Assembly: GCA_016871515.1 (NCBI GenBank)
Contig: VHDE01000007.1
Span: forward strand, 1-64,000
From: Verrucomicrobiota bacterium
GTDB taxonomy: Bacteria > Verrucomicrobiota > Verrucomicrobiia > Limisphaerales > SIBE01
DNA length: 64,000 bases
Direction: 5' to 3'
The translations under genes and the position numbers were made by a program. The notes beneath the pieces are model-generated. The model searched no databases, was not told the origin of the DNA, and saw only the letters and a program-made list of their open reading frames with translations. Below, in pieces: positions 8,949-18,015 of this stretch; the stretch's first letter is position 1; the number at the start of each line of letters is the position of its first letter.

Positions 8949-9075
8949 GAGTTTTACTCTGTTGTATCGCCGGCTTGCAGCCGGCAGTGTGTCCTCATTA
9001 TCGAGCGGCATCGATTGTGCGACGGCGCAGCAGACTCAACGTCTGCGATACGGCAGAGTGAAACTCTGCGTTACC
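8949..9075. repeat. Composite inverted repeat between sufU and sufT
   Basis: The left arm (gagttttactctgttgtatc) and the right arm (gcgatacggcagagtgaaac, to 9066) pair at 19 of 22 positions. Inside are hairpins GCCGGC-TTGCA-GCCGGC (8969-8985), GCAGAC-TCAAC-GTCTGC (9030-9046) and GCAGAG-TGAAA-CTCTGC (9053-9069). It is the same family as 939-1049 and 50432-50471. Confidence 0.85.
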
Positions 9076-9091
9076 GCTTCAGACATCGATT

Positions 9092-9538
9092 TCATTCTGT
9101 CGAAACGGGTTCCGTTTCGCCTTCGATCGCCGCGACGACGGCGTGCCACGGCAAGATCGCGCATTTGACGCGTGCGGGAAATTTATGGACGCCGGCGAAC
9201 ACGGCGAGTTTTCCGATGTCGTCACCGTTGACTTTTCCCGTGGTCACCATGTTGTGCACATCGTCGAAGAGCCGTTTCACTTGTTCCTTGTCCTTGCCTT
9301 TCAAACTGTCCGTGAGCAAAGACGCGGACGCTTTTGAAATGGCACAGCCCGAGCCTTGAAAACTGATGTCTTTGATCACATCGCCATCCATCAAGAGGTA
9401 CATCACGACTTGATCGCCGCAAAGCGGGTTTTTGCCGTGCGCGACACGATTGGCGTTGCGCATTTTCAGAAAGTTCCGCGGGCTTTTACTGTGATCGAGA
9501 ATCACTTGTTGATAAAGGTCGCCGAGATCGTCGAACAT
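9092..9538 (-). CDS. sufU: SufU-type Fe-S scaffold / sulfur-acceptor protein
   Basis: The start MFDDLGDLYQQVILDHSKSPRN is the classic SufU N-terminus. The metal-ligand cysteines follow in NPLCGDQV, then GSGCAISKASAS, and the last in RVKCAILPW. SufU-type proteins accept sulfur from SufS through a zinc site. The ~20-residue insertion between the second and third cysteines, characteristic of SufU rather than IscU, is present. The ATG at 9538 is chosen over the longer ORF because family homology begins there. It starts 14 bp after sufD. Confidence 0.94.
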   Translation of the reverse strand: MFDDLGDLYQQVILDHSKSPRNFLKMRNANRVAHGKNPLCGDQVVMYLLMDGDVIKDISFQGSGCAISKASASLLTDSLKGKDKEQVKRLFDDVHNMVTTGKVNGDDIGKLAVFAGVHKFPARVKCAILPWHAVVAAIEGETEPVSTE

Positions 9539-9552
9539 AAAGCAGAGCCTTT

Positions 9553-10932
9553 CTAGTGTTTCTCCGCGATCTGCGGATTTTGTTCGAGGCGTTGCCAGAT
9601 CAATTGATCGAGTTCTTCCCTGGCCGCGCGGCATTTGACGCGGTCGATGATTTCGCCAGCGAACGCGTGAATCAACATTCGGCGCGCTGTATCGAGGCCG
9701 ATACCGCGAGCTCGAAGATAAAAGATCGACTCTTCATTCAGTTGTCCGATCGTGGCGCCGTGAGTGCACTTGACGTCGTCGGCGTAAATCTCCAATTGCG
9801 GTTTCGTATCGATCGTGGCGCTGTCTGACAGCAAGAGGTTCTTATTCGTTTGTTTGGCGTCCGTTTTCTGCGCTTCCGGTTGGACCAAGATTCGCCCGTG
9901 AAAAACGCCTCGCGAGCGGCCATCGAGAATGCCGTTGAAGTACTCGTGGCTGTTACAGTGCGGCTTCGCATGTTCCACAATCATGTGGTGATCGGCTAAT
10001 TGGTCCCCTTTGGTGAGATAAAGTCCGTTGAGCACGCAGTCGATCCCTTCACCAGCGAGAGAAGTCCGGATGTTATCTCGCGCCAGGCGCGCGCCAGTCA
10101 CAATGGAGTGCGAAGTGAAATTAGCGTTCCGGCCAATTTGGGCATGGATCGTGGCAATATGAAAGGCTTGGGAACTTTCGTCTTGAAATTTGCAATGCTC
10201 GATCACTGCTCCTTCTCCAACAACCAACTCAGTGACCGCATTGGTCACGTAAGAATTCTCGACGGTGCTAACGTGGGTTTCGAGGACCGTCATGCTGCTC
10301 CCCTTTTCGGCGATGAACAGGTTGCGGGGATGTGAGGCCGCGCCGGGCTCGCTCGCGGTGGAAATGAAGAGCAAGTGAACAGGATCTTCCAATACGGTAT
10401 TGGCGGGAAGAAAAAGAAAAGCGCCATCGAGGAAGAACGCCGTGTTCAACGCAGCGAAGGCATTGTCTTCACCGGAGGCATAGTTGGCGAGGTGCTTCTC
10501 GATCCGCGCGGAATCGCTGTTCAGTGCCCGAGCGAGGCTGGTTATTTTCGCGCCGTTGCTGATCGGCAAAATTGCCGAAAGCTCCTCAGAAAAATGGCCG
10601 TTGATGAATACCAAACGATGGGCCTTTAATCCAGCAAACGTGAATTGCTGGACGCCTTGGGCCGTGATTCCGTCGCGCGAGTATTCCGAGACCGGCTTGA
10701 AGGGCAGCTTGACGATCGGGGCGACATTGGTGAACCGCCAATCTTCATCGTGCGGGGTTGGAAAGCCAAGTTCGGCAAAGCGAGCCATGCCCGCCTTGCG
10801 AATTGGGAAAACCCACGCCGGCGCCGCCAGCCGGTTTTGCTCGAACCGTTCGAAGCTGGCCAAGTACGGATTTGCTGCCGGCGTCTCACGGGTTTGTGGG
10901 GCTTGAATCATGATGTCGAGGTTCGAATCCAT
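9553..10932 (-). CDS. sufD: Fe-S assembly protein SufD
   Basis: The sequence has the SufB/SufD beta-helix core: VLETHVSTVENSYVTNAVTE, then IEHCKFQDESSQAFHIATIH, KTDAKQTNKNLLLS and the C-terminal DVKCTHGATIGQLNEESIFYLRARGI block. Its N-terminal part (PTPHDEDWRFTNVAPI) is typical of SufD and distinguishes it from SufB. It forms the SufBC2D complex with its neighbours, on which clusters are built. At 459 aa it is of usual length. It begins 9 bp after sufC; an internal ATG at 10911 is a possible alternative start. Confidence 0.95.
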   Translation of the reverse strand: MDSNLDIMIQAPQTRETPAANPYLASFERFEQNRLAAPAWVFPIRKAGMARFAELGFPTPHDEDWRFTNVAPIVKLPFKPVSEYSRDGITAQGVQQFTFAGLKAHRLVFINGHFSEELSAILPISNGAKITSLARALNSDSARIEKHLANYASGEDNAFAALNTAFFLDGAFLFLPANTVLEDPVHLLFISTASEPGAASHPRNLFIAEKGSSMTVLETHVSTVENSYVTNAVTELVVGEGAVIEHCKFQDESSQAFHIATIHAQIGRNANFTSHSIVTGARLARDNIRTSLAGEGIDCVLNGLYLTKGDQLADHHMIVEHAKPHCNSHEYFNGILDGRSRGVFHGRILVQPEAQKTDAKQTNKNLLLSDSATIDTKPQLEIYADDVKCTHGATIGQLNEESIFYLRARGIGLDTARRMLIHAFAGEIIDRVKCRAAREELDQLIWQRLEQNPQIAEKH

Positions 10933-10941
10933 CTGTGGTTT

Positions 10942-11691
10942 TCAGGCTGCTTCTTTGATCAGCCAATCGTAACCTTTCTCTTCCAGTTCGAGCGCAAGCT
11001 CCCGGCTGCCTGATCGCACAATCCTTCCGTCATACAAAACATGGACGTAATCCGGCACAATGTAATTGAGCAGACGTTGATAGTGGGTGATTAAAAGTTG
11101 CGCGTTGTCGGGCCGCTTCAATTTGTTCACGCCTCCCGACACGATCCTTAAGGCGTCGATGTCGAGCCCGGAATCGGTTTCATCCAGAATGGCCAGCTTC
11201 GGTTCGAGAACGGCCATTTGAAAAATTTCGTTGCGCTTTTTCTCGCCGCCGGAAAAGCCTTCGTTCACCGGACGTTTCAGCAGGTCTTCGCTAAGGTCGA
11301 GCAACTTCATCTTCTCTTTGACGAGCGTTAGAAATTCGATGGCATCGAGTTCCGGCAAACCCTTCGATTTGCGAATTTCATTCAAGGCTGCTTTTAAGAA
11401 GTAGGTGCTGTTAACGCCAGGTATCTCGACCGGATATTGGAAGGCCAAAAAGACGCCCTCGCGCGCGCGTTCTTCGGGATCCATTTCGAGCAGGTCTTTT
11501 CCATCATAGAGCACTTCGCCTGTCGAGATGCTGTAGCCATCGCGGCCAGCCAGGACTTGCGCGAGCGTGCTCTTGCCGCTGCCGTTTGGTCCCATCACGG
11601 CGTGGACCTCTCCGGCTTGAATTACAAGATTGATGCCCTTGAGAATCTGTTTGCCGTCCACTCCGGCGTGTAAATTTTTGATTTCTAACAT
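10942..11691 (-). CDS. sufC: SufC ABC ATPase
   Basis: It has Walker A GPNGSGKST, the SufC-specific signature FSGGEKKRNEI, Walker B KLAILDETDSGLDIDAL and a switch His in LLITHYQRLLNYI. This is the soluble ATPase of the SufBCD complex, which drives conformational change for cluster assembly. The start is set at the ATG 11691 (MLEIKNLHAGV), giving 249 aa, the standard size. The 15 extra residues in the ORF track do not match the family. The gap to sufB is 88 bp. Confidence 0.96.
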   Translation of the reverse strand: MLEIKNLHAGVDGKQILKGINLVIQAGEVHAVMGPNGSGKSTLAQVLAGRDGYSISTGEVLYDGKDLLEMDPEERAREGVFLAFQYPVEIPGVNSTYFLKAALNEIRKSKGLPELDAIEFLTLVKEKMKLLDLSEDLLKRPVNEGFSGGEKKRNEIFQMAVLEPKLAILDETDSGLDIDALRIVSGGVNKLKRPDNAQLLITHYQRLLNYIVPDYVHVLYDGRIVRSGSRELALELEEKGYDWLIKEAA

Positions 11692-11779
11692 AAATAAGAA
11701 TAACAACTCTCCGTAATCTCTGCGGTGGTGAATCAATGTTAGTGCGAATGCTCAATGTTCGAGCTCGCGCGCGGTGGCG

Positions 11780-13228
11780 TCAACCGACACTGCCCTCCAG
11801 GCTAACCCCAAGTAATTTCTGGGCTTCGACCGCAAATTCCATAGGCAGTTGCTTGAAGACCTCTTTGCAATAGCCGTTGACAATCATGTTGACGGCGTCC
11901 TGGGTCGAAAGACCGCGCTGGTTGCAATAAAAGATTTGGTCCTCGCCAATCTTCGAGGTAGTAGCTTCGTGTTCGACCTGAGCCGATGTGTTCTTAACCT
12001 CGATGTAAGGGAAGGTATGCGCGCCGCATTTGTTCCCCAAAAGCAATGAATCGCATTGCGAAAAATTCCGGGCGTTGGTTGCGCCCTTCAATATTTTCAC
12101 CAAACCGCGATAGCTGTTTTGCCCGCGTCCAGCAGAGATTCCCTTCGAAACGATTGTGCTGCGCGTGTTCTTCCCTACGTGGACCATTTTGGTTCCCGTA
12201 TCAGCTTGTTGATAATTGTTGGTCAGCGCCACGGAATAGAATTCGCCGATCGAATTGTCCCCTTGAAGGATGACGCTCGGATATTTCCACGTAATGGCGG
12301 AGCCAGTTTCGACCTGAGTCCATGATATTTTTGAATTAACTCCTTTGGCCAGTCCCCTTTTGGTGACGAAATTGTAAATGCCTCCTTTACCGTGTTCGTC
12401 ACCAGGATACCAATTCTGCACCGTCGAGTATTTAATCTCGGCGCGATCATTTGTAAATAGCTCAACCACAGCAGCATGCAGCTGATTCTCGTCTCGCATC
12501 GGCGCCGTGCAGCCTTCCAGATAACTGACATAACTGGCTTCTTCAGCGACGATTAAAGTGCGCTCGAACTGCCCTGTATTGGCAGCGTTAATACGAAAGT
12601 ACGTCGACAGTTCCATCGGACACCGGACGCCCTTTGGAATGAAACAAAATGAGCCGTCGCTGAAGACGGCTGAATTCAATGCGGCGTAAAAATTGTCGGT
12701 GTACGGCACGACTGAACCCAGATATTTTTTGATGAGATCTGGATGTTCCTGAACCGCTTCGCTAAACGAGCAGAAGATAACTCCCTTTTCCGCGAGCTTT
12801 TCCTTGAAGGTGGTTCCAACCGAAACACTATCGAATACGGCGTCCACAGCCACGCCCGCCAATCGCTCACGCTCTCGCAATGGAATGCCCAGTTTTTCGT
12901 ACGTTTCCAAAAGTTTCGGATCTACTTCATCCAAGCTCTTCGGGCCATCGCCGCGCTTTTTCGGCGCCGAGTAATAGATGATTTTCTGAAAATCTATCGG
13001 CGGATATTTAACCTGCGGCCATGTGGGTGGCGTCATGGTGAGCCAATGACGAAACGCCTTTAGGCGCCACTCGAGGAGGAATTCAGGCTCGTTCTTTTTC
13101 TTCGAAATCAGCCGAATGATATCTTCGTTCAAGCCCGGCGGAGCGGACTCGGTTTCAACGTCGGTGACAAAACCGTATTTGTATTCCTTCGAAACGAATC
13201 CCTCAATTGTCTCCGTTGCTGTGCTCAT
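11780..13228 (-). CDS. sufB: Fe-S assembly protein SufB
   Basis: At 482 aa this matches SufB along its length: the N-terminal segment [20 protein letters not shown], the middle [20 protein letters not shown], the helix core [20 protein letters not shown], and the Cys/His region [20 protein letters not shown] followed by [20 protein letters not shown]. It is the scaffold subunit of SufBC2D. It starts 12 bp after the Fur-type regulator, which suggests one transcript. Confidence 0.97.
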   Translation of the reverse strand: MSTATETIEGFVSKEYKYGFVTDVETESAPPGLNEDIIRLISKKKNEPEFLLEWRLKAFRHWLTMTPPTWPQVKYPPIDFQKIIYYSAPKKRGDGPKSLDEVDPKLLETYEKLGIPLRERERLAGVAVDAVFDSVSVGTTFKEKLAEKGVIFCSFSEAVQEHPDLIKKYLGSVVPYTDNFYAALNSAVFSDGSFCFIPKGVRCPMELSTYFRINAANTGQFERTLIVAEEASYVSYLEGCTAPMRDENQLHAAVVELFTNDRAEIKYSTVQNWYPGDEHGKGGIYNFVTKRGLAKGVNSKISWTQVETGSAITWKYPSVILQGDNSIGEFYSVALTNNYQQADTGTKMVHVGKNTRSTIVSKGISAGRGQNSYRGLVKILKGATNARNFSQCDSLLLGNKCGAHTFPYIEVKNTSAQVEHEATTSKIGEDQIFYCNQRGLSTQDAVNMIVNGYCKEVFKQLPMEFAVEAQKLLGVSLEGSVG

Positions 13229-13240
13229 TTCTCAAAGTGT

Positions 13241-13687
13241 TTATTGTTTCTTGCCCGCAGCGCAGCGATTGCACACTCCGCGAACCGAGACCTCGAAATG
13301 CTCGACGGTGAATCCTTCGGGAAGCTGCACTGGGGGAGCTTCGAGGTTGCCGGCGAGGCCAATGTCATAAACTCCGCCGCAATCGCTACAATAAAAATGG
13401 CAATGTTCTTTCATGTTTGGACAAAACCGCGTGGCGCCGCGGTCCACGTTGACTTGTCGAACGAGTCCACACTTTACCAGAGCGTCGAGGCAATTATAGA
13501 CCGTTGCGATGGAGATATCAGGCATCTGCGGCTTCGCACGCAAGAAAACTTCCTCAGCGGTTGGATGATCTCGTTTTGCCAGCAACACGCCGTAAACATG
13601 TTCGCGCTGAGCTGTGGACCGGAACCCGCTCGTGGCGAGCCGCTCATTTAATTCTTTGGCAATTCTAGATTCTCCGGCGAAATCCAT
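13241..13687 (-). CDS. Fur-family transcriptional regulator heading the SUF operon
   Basis: At 148 aa it has the Fur layout: a winged helix (FRSTAQREHVYGVLL, ISIATVYNCLDALVKCGLV), the hinge and dimer metal-site region (CPNMKEHCHFYCSDCG), and a second pair CNRC near the end. The two CxxC pairs would hold structural zinc, as in PerR and many Fur proteins. Whether it senses iron or peroxide cannot be told by eye. As the first gene of the cluster with a palindromic operator in front, it probably regulates itself and the suf genes. Confidence 0.92.
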   Translation of the reverse strand: MDFAGESRIAKELNERLATSGFRSTAQREHVYGVLLAKRDHPTAEEVFLRAKPQMPDISIATVYNCLDALVKCGLVRQVNVDRGATRFCPNMKEHCHFYCSDCGGVYDIGLAGNLEAPPVQLPEGFTVEHFEVSVRGVCNRCAAGKKQ

Positions 13688-13694
13688 GGCAAAA

Positions 13695-13723
13695 ACCTAG
13701 TAACCTTTCCGCCCACTGTCAAT
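13695..13723 (-). promoter_or_regulatory. Putative sigma-70 promoter of the SUF operon
   Basis: On the minus strand TTGACA (13718-13723) is followed after exactly 17 bases by TAGGTT (13695-13700), just upstream of the regulator ATG at 13687. The -35 is perfect and the -10 is weak (3 of 6). The position next to the palindromic operator supports it. Confidence 0.5.
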
Positions 13724-13726
13724 ACT

Positions 13727-13741
13727 TGGAATAATTCTAAA
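13727..13741. promoter_or_regulatory. Putative Fur/PerR-type operator (7-1-7 palindrome)
   Basis: TTGGAAT-A-ATTCTAA is a 7-1-7 inverted repeat with six of seven matching positions, similar in form to PerR/Fur boxes (TTATAAT-N-ATTATAA). It lies 3 bp upstream of the -35 element and about 40 bp from the start codon of the Fur-family gene. This placement fits autoregulation. Confidence 0.6.
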
Positions 13742-13817
13742 TCTCATAAAGGGGTTTAGGAGCCTTGTTGCTCTGTTGCTCTTCCACTGCCGAGGTCGCC
13801 GGAGGCCCATGATGTTC

Positions 13818-13833
13818 TGTTCCACGTGGAACT
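13818..13833. promoter_or_regulatory. parS-like site 1
   Basis: TGTTCCACGTGGAACT matches the 16-bp parS-type palindrome TGTTCCACGTGGAACA at 15 of 16 positions. It lies between the Fur gene and the 3' end of mnmG. The classical parS, TGTTTCACGTGAAACA, differs by one symmetrical base pair. Confidence 0.65.
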
Positions 13834-13849
13834 CCATAGCGATAGCACG

Positions 13850-15772
13850 TTAAGATCTCTCGCTTGCTTTAGCGGGTTCCGTATTCGCTCGAGGAGCGCG
13901 CTTCATCCAAACCATTACAAGCGCAATGTCCGCCGGGGACACACCCGAGATTCGAGAAGCTTGGCCTATGGTCGTAGGACGAACATTTTCCAGCTTTTGG
14001 CGCGCTTCAACGCGCAAGCTTGGAATCTCGGCGTAGTTCAACCAGACTGGTATCCTCTTCTCTTCCATTTTCTTAAACTTTGCCACATCCATGTCCTGTC
14101 GAGCAATATAGCCTTCATATTTCACTGCGATCTCGACCTGCTGGATCTCTTCGGCAGTTAGTGAGGCATTTGGGTCCGGAAGATCGCTGTAGCTGATCTC
14201 AGGTCGCCGCAGCATCTGTAGCAGACTGACGCCAGCAGACCGTTTCTGTTGAAGTTGTCCAATCTCATGCTCAATCGCAGCCCGCTTCGCGACGAGCTTC
14301 TCAAAGTTCCGCGAAGGTAAAAGGCCGATTTCATACCCGAGCGGGGAGAGACGCAGGTCTGCATTATCTTGTCGCAGCAAGAGGCGATACTCCGCGCGCG
14401 AAGTAAACATTCGGTAGGGTTCGACGGTACCCTTTGTGATCAAATCATCGATTAGCACTCCGATGTAAGCTTGATCGCGGCGCAAGACGATTGGGTCCTG
14501 GCCTTGCGAACGCCTTGCCGCATTGATCCCGGCGATCAATCCCTGCGCACCAGCTTCTTCGTATCCCGATGTCCCATTGATTTGGCCCGCCAGGAAAAGG
14601 TTTCGGCAAACTTTTGTTTCCAGCGAGGAACAGAGCTGGGTCGGGAAGGCGAAATCATACTCGACGGCATAGGCCGGTCGCATGATTTCCGCGTTCTCGC
14701 AACCGACGATCGTCTTGATCAAATCGACCTGCACTTCGAAAGGCAAACAGGTCGAAAACCCGTTGACATAAATCTCGTCTGTGGCGATGCCCTCGGGTTC
14801 GAGAAATATCTGATGCCGCTCCTTGTCTGGGAATTTGACGATCTTATCCTCAATGGACGGACAGTACCGCGGTCCGACGCCTTCGATTACGCCGGAATAC
14901 ATCGGCGACTTGTGAAGATTCTGTCGAATCAGTGTCGCAGTCGATTCGGTCGTGAAAGTGATATAGCAGGGGAGCTGGCCGTTAATTTGATCCAGAATAG
15001 AACCGGGCGGGTAATGGCTGCTCGGTTGCGAATGGGTGTGCGTACCCGGCCGTTGTTCCACGTGGAACAAATCGTCCTTCCAAAAACTAAAAAACGGAAC
15101 CGGCTCATCTCCCGGCTGAATCTCAGTTTTCGAGAAGTCTATCGAACGGCGGAGCAGGCGAGGCGGAGTTCCCGTCTTTAGGCGGCCTAGTTGAAGTCCG
15201 ACCTCCTGTAGCGACCCTGACAATCCCATGGCGGCGGACTCGCCTGCTCTGCCGCCGGACTGCTGGGCTGCTCCGATATGCATCAGGCCACGCAAAAACG
15301 TCCCCGTCGTGACGACCACGGTTGTGCCATGATAGCGAACTCCCAAGGTCGTTTCGACGCCAGACACTTGCCCACCGTCATGGACCAACTTCGCGGCTTG
15401 GCCCTGCTTTAAATCGAGGTTTGGCTCACGTTCGCAAATCCACTTTAAACGAAACTGATACGCCTTTTTATCACACTGCGCGCGCGGCGCCCAAACTGAC
15501 GGTCCTTTCTTAGTGTTGAGCATCCGGAACTGAAGCCCCGTCATGTCGGTCGCCTTTCCCATCTCCCCTCCGAGCGCATCGATCTCGCGAGTGAGATGGC
15601 CCTTGGCCAATCCGCCTATCGCAGGATTGCACGACATTTGCCCCACGGTGTCGACATTGATCGAAAGAAGCAAAGTTTGGCAACCTATGCGAGCAGCCGC
15701 CAACGCTGCTTCTACGCCCGCATGCCCAGCACCAACGACAATTACGTCGTAACGTTTCGGATAATCAAACAT
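13850..15772 (-). CDS. mnmG: tRNA uridine-5-carboxymethylaminomethyl modification enzyme MnmG (GidA)
   Basis: It opens with an FAD-binding Rossmann motif VVGAGHAGVEAALAAARIG. The family signatures follow: QMSCNPAIGGLAKGHL, GVGPRYCPSIEDKIVKFPDK and GYEEAGAQGLIAGINAA. With MnmE it modifies U34 of several tRNAs. The start is set at the ATG 15772 (640 aa); the longer ORF is not conserved and would run into pgi. An unusual segment DDLFHVEQRPG near residue 235 is encoded by a perfect parS-like palindrome. rsmG and parAB, common neighbours of mnmG, are absent from this window. Confidence 0.96.
   Translation of the reverse strand: MFDYPKRYDVIVVGAGHAGVEAALAAARIGCQTLLLSINVDTVGQMSCNPAIGGLAKGHLTREIDALGGEMGKATDMTGLQFRMLNTKKGPSVWAPRAQCDKKAYQFRLKWICEREPNLDLKQGQAAKLVHDGGQVSGVETTLGVRYHGTTVVVTTGTFLRGLMHIGAAQQSGGRAGESAAMGLSGSLQEVGLQLGRLKTGTPPRLLRRSIDFSKTEIQPGDEPVPFFSFWKDDLFHVEQRPGTHTHSQPSSHYPPGSILDQINGQLPCYITFTTESTATLIRQNLHKSPMYSGVIEGVGPRYCPSIEDKIVKFPDKERHQIFLEPEGIATDEIYVNGFSTCLPFEVQVDLIKTIVGCENAEIMRPAYAVEYDFAFPTQLCSSLETKVCRNLFLAGQINGTSGYEEAGAQGLIAGINAARRSQGQDPIVLRRDQAYIGVLIDDLITKGTVEPYRMFTSRAEYRLLLRQDNADLRLSPLGYEIGLLPSRNFEKLVAKRAAIEHEIGQLQQKRSAGVSLLQMLRRPEISYSDLPDPNASLTAEEIQQVEIAVKYEGYIARQDMDVAKFKKMEEKRIPVWLNYAEIPSLRVEARQKLENVRPTTIGQASRISGVSPADIALVMVWMKRAPRANTEPAKASERS
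15054..15069. promoter_or_regulatory. parS-like site 2, inside mnmG
   Basis: TGTTCCACGTGGAACA is a perfect 16-bp palindrome within the mnmG coding region, where it encodes FHVEQ. Sites of this form bind ParB and usually cluster near the replication origin, often near mnmG. A second copy with one mismatch lies 1.2 kb away. Confidence 0.7.
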
Positions 15773-15785
15773 GTCAGCCACGAAA

Positions 15786-17381
15786 CTAAACGCACTCGTA
15801 CGTCGCAGCAAATGGCGTTTGGCCTCGGTGCTTCCGAATACCCCGATCAGCATTGGCGGCGAGATGTTCGCATATCTTAAAAACCGGCTCGAACTCGGCG
15901 TGCGCTCCGATCCCACTGGCAATCTGTGCCGACGTAAGCCGATGTCCCCTTTTCTCCTTGAGATAACTCAGCACCTTGAGCTGCAGCGCAATGACAGCAC
16001 CGGCCGCCTTCTTGCCAGCTTCTACCCCTGGCTGATGATACGCATTAACGTTGATCAACGATGCGTACAATCCGACCGCTCTCTCGTAAAGTGCGATCAG
16101 CACGCCAATCGCAAATGGTGTCACCGACTCGATTGTGATCGTAATTGATTCCCGGTCTTTTTCATAAAGGGCTTGCCGAGTGCCAAACAAAAAACCGCTC
16201 AAATAATCACCCGACGTTACATTCGGCTCAACCAGCAGCGATTCTGTTTCGCGGTCTTTCAGTACCTCAATAAAAGTCACAAAGAAGTTATGTAAACCTT
16301 CTCTAAGTTGTTGTAAATAAGCATGTTGATCGGTTGACCCCTTGTTGCCGTACACCGCGATGCCTTGATTGACAATCTCACGGCTCAAACTTAATTCCTT
16401 TCCAAGTGACTCCATAAGAAGTTGTTGCAAATATTTCGAAAAGAGTTCGAGGCGATCTTTGTAAGGCAAGACGACCATGTCTTTGGCGCCTTTGCCGTTC
16501 CCGACGTAGTACCACATCAAGGCTAACTGGGCGGCCGGATTCGATTCCACAGAAGCTTGCCGCGTGACCTCGTCACAGGCTTTTGCCCCAGCCAACATTC
16601 CTCCTATATCCAATCCCTGCAAAGCGGCTGGCAACAGTCCAACTGCTGAAAGTTCGCTGGTTCGCCCGCCAACCCAATCCCACATAGGAAACTGCTTTAA
16701 CCAGCCGCCGTTTTTGGCGACGTTGTCCAGTTCGCTGCCGCTGCCAGTCACCGCCACAGCATGCGACTCAAACTTCAGCCCGGCCTTCTCGTAGGCAGCC
16801 TTCGCTTCCAACATCCCGTTACGCGTTTCCTTAGTCCCTCCGGATTTTGAGATCACGATGCACAACGTTTGTCCTAGCTTGCTCGAAAGTTTTGCCAGGA
16901 CCTTGTCAATCCCATCCGGATCGGTGTTATCGAAAAAATGGACATCGAGCTTGTCCTTCGCCGGATGCCCCAAAGCATTAGAAACAAATTGCGGCCCCAG
17001 CGCAGAACCGCCAATTCCGATCACAAGCAGGTTTTTGAACGCCCCTTTGGCGCCTTGGACCGTTCCGGAGTGGACTGCAGAAGCGAAAGTCTTGATCGAT
17101 TCAACAGTCTCCTCGATCTCACGCCGAATCGCTGCCGCAGGCGCGAGTGCCGGGTTCCGCAGCCAATAATGCCCCACCATTCTATTCTCGTCAGGATTGG
17201 CGATCGCACCCTTCTCCAGTTCAGCCATGGCCTCGAATGCCTTGCATGTTTTTGATTGCATCGAGGCGAAGTAATCGTCGGCAAAGTTCATTCGGCTGAG
17301 ATCAATCGACAGCCGCAAGGTAGGAAATTCGGCATAGTACTTTTGAAAGCGCGTCCAAAGCTGTTCGTTCGTGAATTTCAT
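15786..17381 (-). CDS. pgi: Glucose-6-phosphate isomerase
   Basis: It interconverts glucose-6-phosphate and fructose-6-phosphate in glycolysis and gluconeogenesis. The sugar-phosphate isomerase motifs are visible: [19 protein letters not shown], then the phosphate-binding [14 protein letters not shown], and [11 protein letters not shown] with the conserved His of the active site. The length (531 aa from the ATG at 17381) is in the range for the longer bacterial forms. The TTG at 17390 is less likely. It ends 13 bp before the mnmG start, so the two are probably co-transcribed. Confidence 0.95.
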   Translation of the reverse strand: MKFTNEQLWTRFQKYYAEFPTLRLSIDLSRMNFADDYFASMQSKTCKAFEAMAELEKGAIANPDENRMVGHYWLRNPALAPAAAIRREIEETVESIKTFASAVHSGTVQGAKGAFKNLLVIGIGGSALGPQFVSNALGHPAKDKLDVHFFDNTDPDGIDKVLAKLSSKLGQTLCIVISKSGGTKETRNGMLEAKAAYEKAGLKFESHAVAVTGSGSELDNVAKNGGWLKQFPMWDWVGGRTSELSAVGLLPAALQGLDIGGMLAGAKACDEVTRQASVESNPAAQLALMWYYVGNGKGAKDMVVLPYKDRLELFSKYLQQLLMESLGKELSLSREIVNQGIAVYGNKGSTDQHAYLQQLREGLHNFFVTFIEVLKDRETESLLVEPNVTSGDYLSGFLFGTRQALYEKDRESITITIESVTPFAIGVLIALYERAVGLYASLINVNAYHQPGVEAGKKAAGAVIALQLKVLSYLKEKRGHRLTSAQIASGIGAHAEFEPVFKICEHLAANADRGIRKHRGQTPFAATYECV

Positions 17382-17417
17382 AAGAGTCAAGAAACCGCTG
17401 GATTAAAACACGAAATC

Positions 17418-17788
17418 TTAGAATTTGGAAGGAAAGTAATTGGGGAGCGGCTCGATGATTTTGAGCTTCACCAGCAAGACGATCAGCGGCGTATAACCGA
17501 CTGAGATGGGCAAATCCTTGATAAGATCTTTCGCGAGTACGATGAAGATAGGTTTGTGAGGGCCATCTTCGCTCCCTTCTGCATTAGAACGAGACCGAGA
17601 ACGTTGGTCAGCCAATAACCAATAACAAAGCTGGCCGTGGATGCCGAGGCGCTGAAGAGGCTGACGATCCAGGCGAAAGCGAACGCCAATGGAACATTCA
17701 CAAACAGATCGTTCCACCACGAAAGAGGCGACAGCAGAAAGCCAACTAAAGCCAGCAGGCCACCTTTCACTCTTCGGTTTGCATCCAT
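17418..17788 (-). pseudogene. Small multi-pass membrane protein, frameshifted
   Basis: From the ATG at 17788 the product reads as a hydrophobic protein (GGLLALVGFLLSPLSWWNDL, then FVIGYWLTNVLGLVLM). Around 17560 the sense continues in a second frame (KPIFIVLAKDL, then GYTPLIVLLVKL and EPLPNYFPSKF) and stops at 17418. Joined, it would have three to four membrane segments and ~120 aa. I recognise the pattern as a conserved uncharacterised small membrane protein but cannot give it a role. A one-base indel, real or from sequencing, explains the break. Confidence 0.6.
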
Positions 17789-18015
17789 ACAACGCCGCCG
17801 CGGCTTGCTTCGATGGCAGCTCGGATCGGGCGCTGAAGGTAGTCGGGAGGAGATCGGCGCGTCAAGCGCTGTTCAAAACATCAAAACATCGAGTGGTTCG
17901 TCATCCGCCAGAGCTCTCGGTAGGCTCCGTAAATCCGTAAACCGGTGTCATTGACAATCCGTCATACTTTCGGTTAGGTGCTAGGGCATCCGGTGTATTC
18001 AGCAAAGAGAAACCG
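17789..18015. other. Intergenic, no gene recognised
   Basis: No coherent coding frame is visible. A TTGACA at 17951-17956 with a weak downstream box may serve the gene at 18016. Confidence 0.4.

Noticed and set aside
17951-17979. TTGACA with weak box upstream of the AlkD-like gene
   Set aside because: The -10 match is poor (TTAGGT) and nothing else supports it.
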